DNA of 5,259 bases from an uncultured Eubacteriales bacterium. GTDB lineage: Bacteria > Bacillota_A > Clostridia > Oscillospirales > Oscillospiraceae. The DNA is taken from positions 1 through 5,259 of the forward strand of contig CATJRT010000189.1 of assembly GCA_949742895.1 (NCBI GenBank). The letters run 5' to 3'. Numbering within the stretch: the stretch's first letter is position 1; each line of letters begins with the position of its first letter. Of the stretch, positions 5,022 through 5,259 are shown piece by piece. The position numbers were made by a program, and so were the translations under genes. Under the pieces are notes generated by a model. That model saw nothing but the letters and a program-made list of their open reading frames with translations. It had not been told where the DNA came from and ran no database searches.

Positions 5022-5259
5022 CCTGCGCTTCTGCATGGGATTATAGTAGGCCAGATATTCCCGTTCCAGCGTTTCCGGCTCCGGCGCTATCCACAGACCA
5101 ATGGTGTTGTAGTGAATGTCCACCCGCTGATACCGCTTTCCGTCCACCTTTTCCGACTTTGACACCACGATTTTGTCAATGAACTCGTGGACAATTTCAG
5201 GCGTCAACTCCGTCAGGCGCGTCACCTGTCTGGCCTGCTCAATGAACCGCTGCAAATCA
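5007..5259 (-). CDS. Large serine recombinase, C-terminal end only (DUF4368-type)
   Basis: The last 83 or so codons of a gene that enters from the right edge. The frame is open to the edge, and the codon at 5255-5253 is an internal TTG (Leu), not a start. The segment ELTPEIVHEFIDKIVV, then a charged stretch and RYQRVDIHYNTIG, matches the C-terminal DUF4368 region of TndX/Tn5397-type large serine recombinases. These integrate and excise conjugative or mobilisable elements through a serine-DNA intermediate. The tail EREYLAYYNPMQKRRKKTA is basic, as is usual. The catalytic resolvase domain and the zinc-ribbon region lie outside the window, so activity cannot be judged. The gene is convergent with the 197-aa membrane protein gene. 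Recombinase genes of this class usually lie near one end of their element, so an attachment-site junction may be close by. Confidence 0.85.
   Translation of the reverse strand, partial: DLQRFIEQARQVTRLTELTPEIVHEFIDKIVVSKSEKVDGKRYQRVDIHYNTIGLWIAPEPETLEREYLAYYNPMQKRRKKTA

Noticed and set aside
1..5259. CRISPR array, tRNA or rRNA genes, toxin-antitoxin or defence cluster
   Set aside because: I saw no spaced direct repeats, tRNA cloverleaf, rRNA segment, or recognisable toxin, antitoxin or defence domain on either strand.

Overview
The window comes from a GC-rich Firmicute, most likely a gut Clostridia of the Oscillospiraceae type (Flavonifractor/Lawsonibacter-like). The grounds are GC-rich codon usage combined with strong AGGAGG ribosome binding sites, a YfbR-type HD nucleotidase, the ACT (UPF0237) and PFL/UPF0210 (DUF711) pair, and a DUF4368-type large serine recombinase. 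This placement is inference from protein resemblance, not from a marker gene.

Left part, minus strand (1762 down to 1): a five-gene probable operon. In transcription order it holds a YfbR-like 5'-deoxynucleotidase, a P-loop kinase-like gene broken by a frameshift, an ACT-domain protein, a 76-aa single-pass membrane or secreted protein, and the first 55 codons of a PFL/UPF0210 family gene that runs off the window. Gaps are 15 to 26 nt. No internal promoter or terminator stands out.

Middle (1763-1927): a compact divergent regulatory region. The two predicted promoters lie back to back with directly abutting -35 hexamers. One drives the minus-strand operon, the other drives mtaB.

Right part, plus strand: mtaB (tRNA t6A37 methylthiotransferase, start revised to 1928), then a small MscS-type mechanosensitive channel with its own promoter (start revised to 3344), then a 197-aa multi-pass membrane protein of unknown function. 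The 130-nt gap before the last gene holds a perfect 24-bp palindrome followed by overlapping GC-rich hairpins.

Right edge: the 3' end of a large serine recombinase gene on the minus strand, convergent with the membrane protein. Two hairpins lie between or across the gene ends, each with a T-rich tail in the opposite direction. This suggests that one end of an integrated mobile element lies near 4902-5006 or a little to the left. Most of the window is ordinary chromosomal housekeeping. The points most worth a second look are the broken kinase, the abutting divergent promoters, the membrane protein between the ACT and PFL genes, the structured intergenic region, and the possible element boundary. 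I saw no clear new defence or other multi-gene system.
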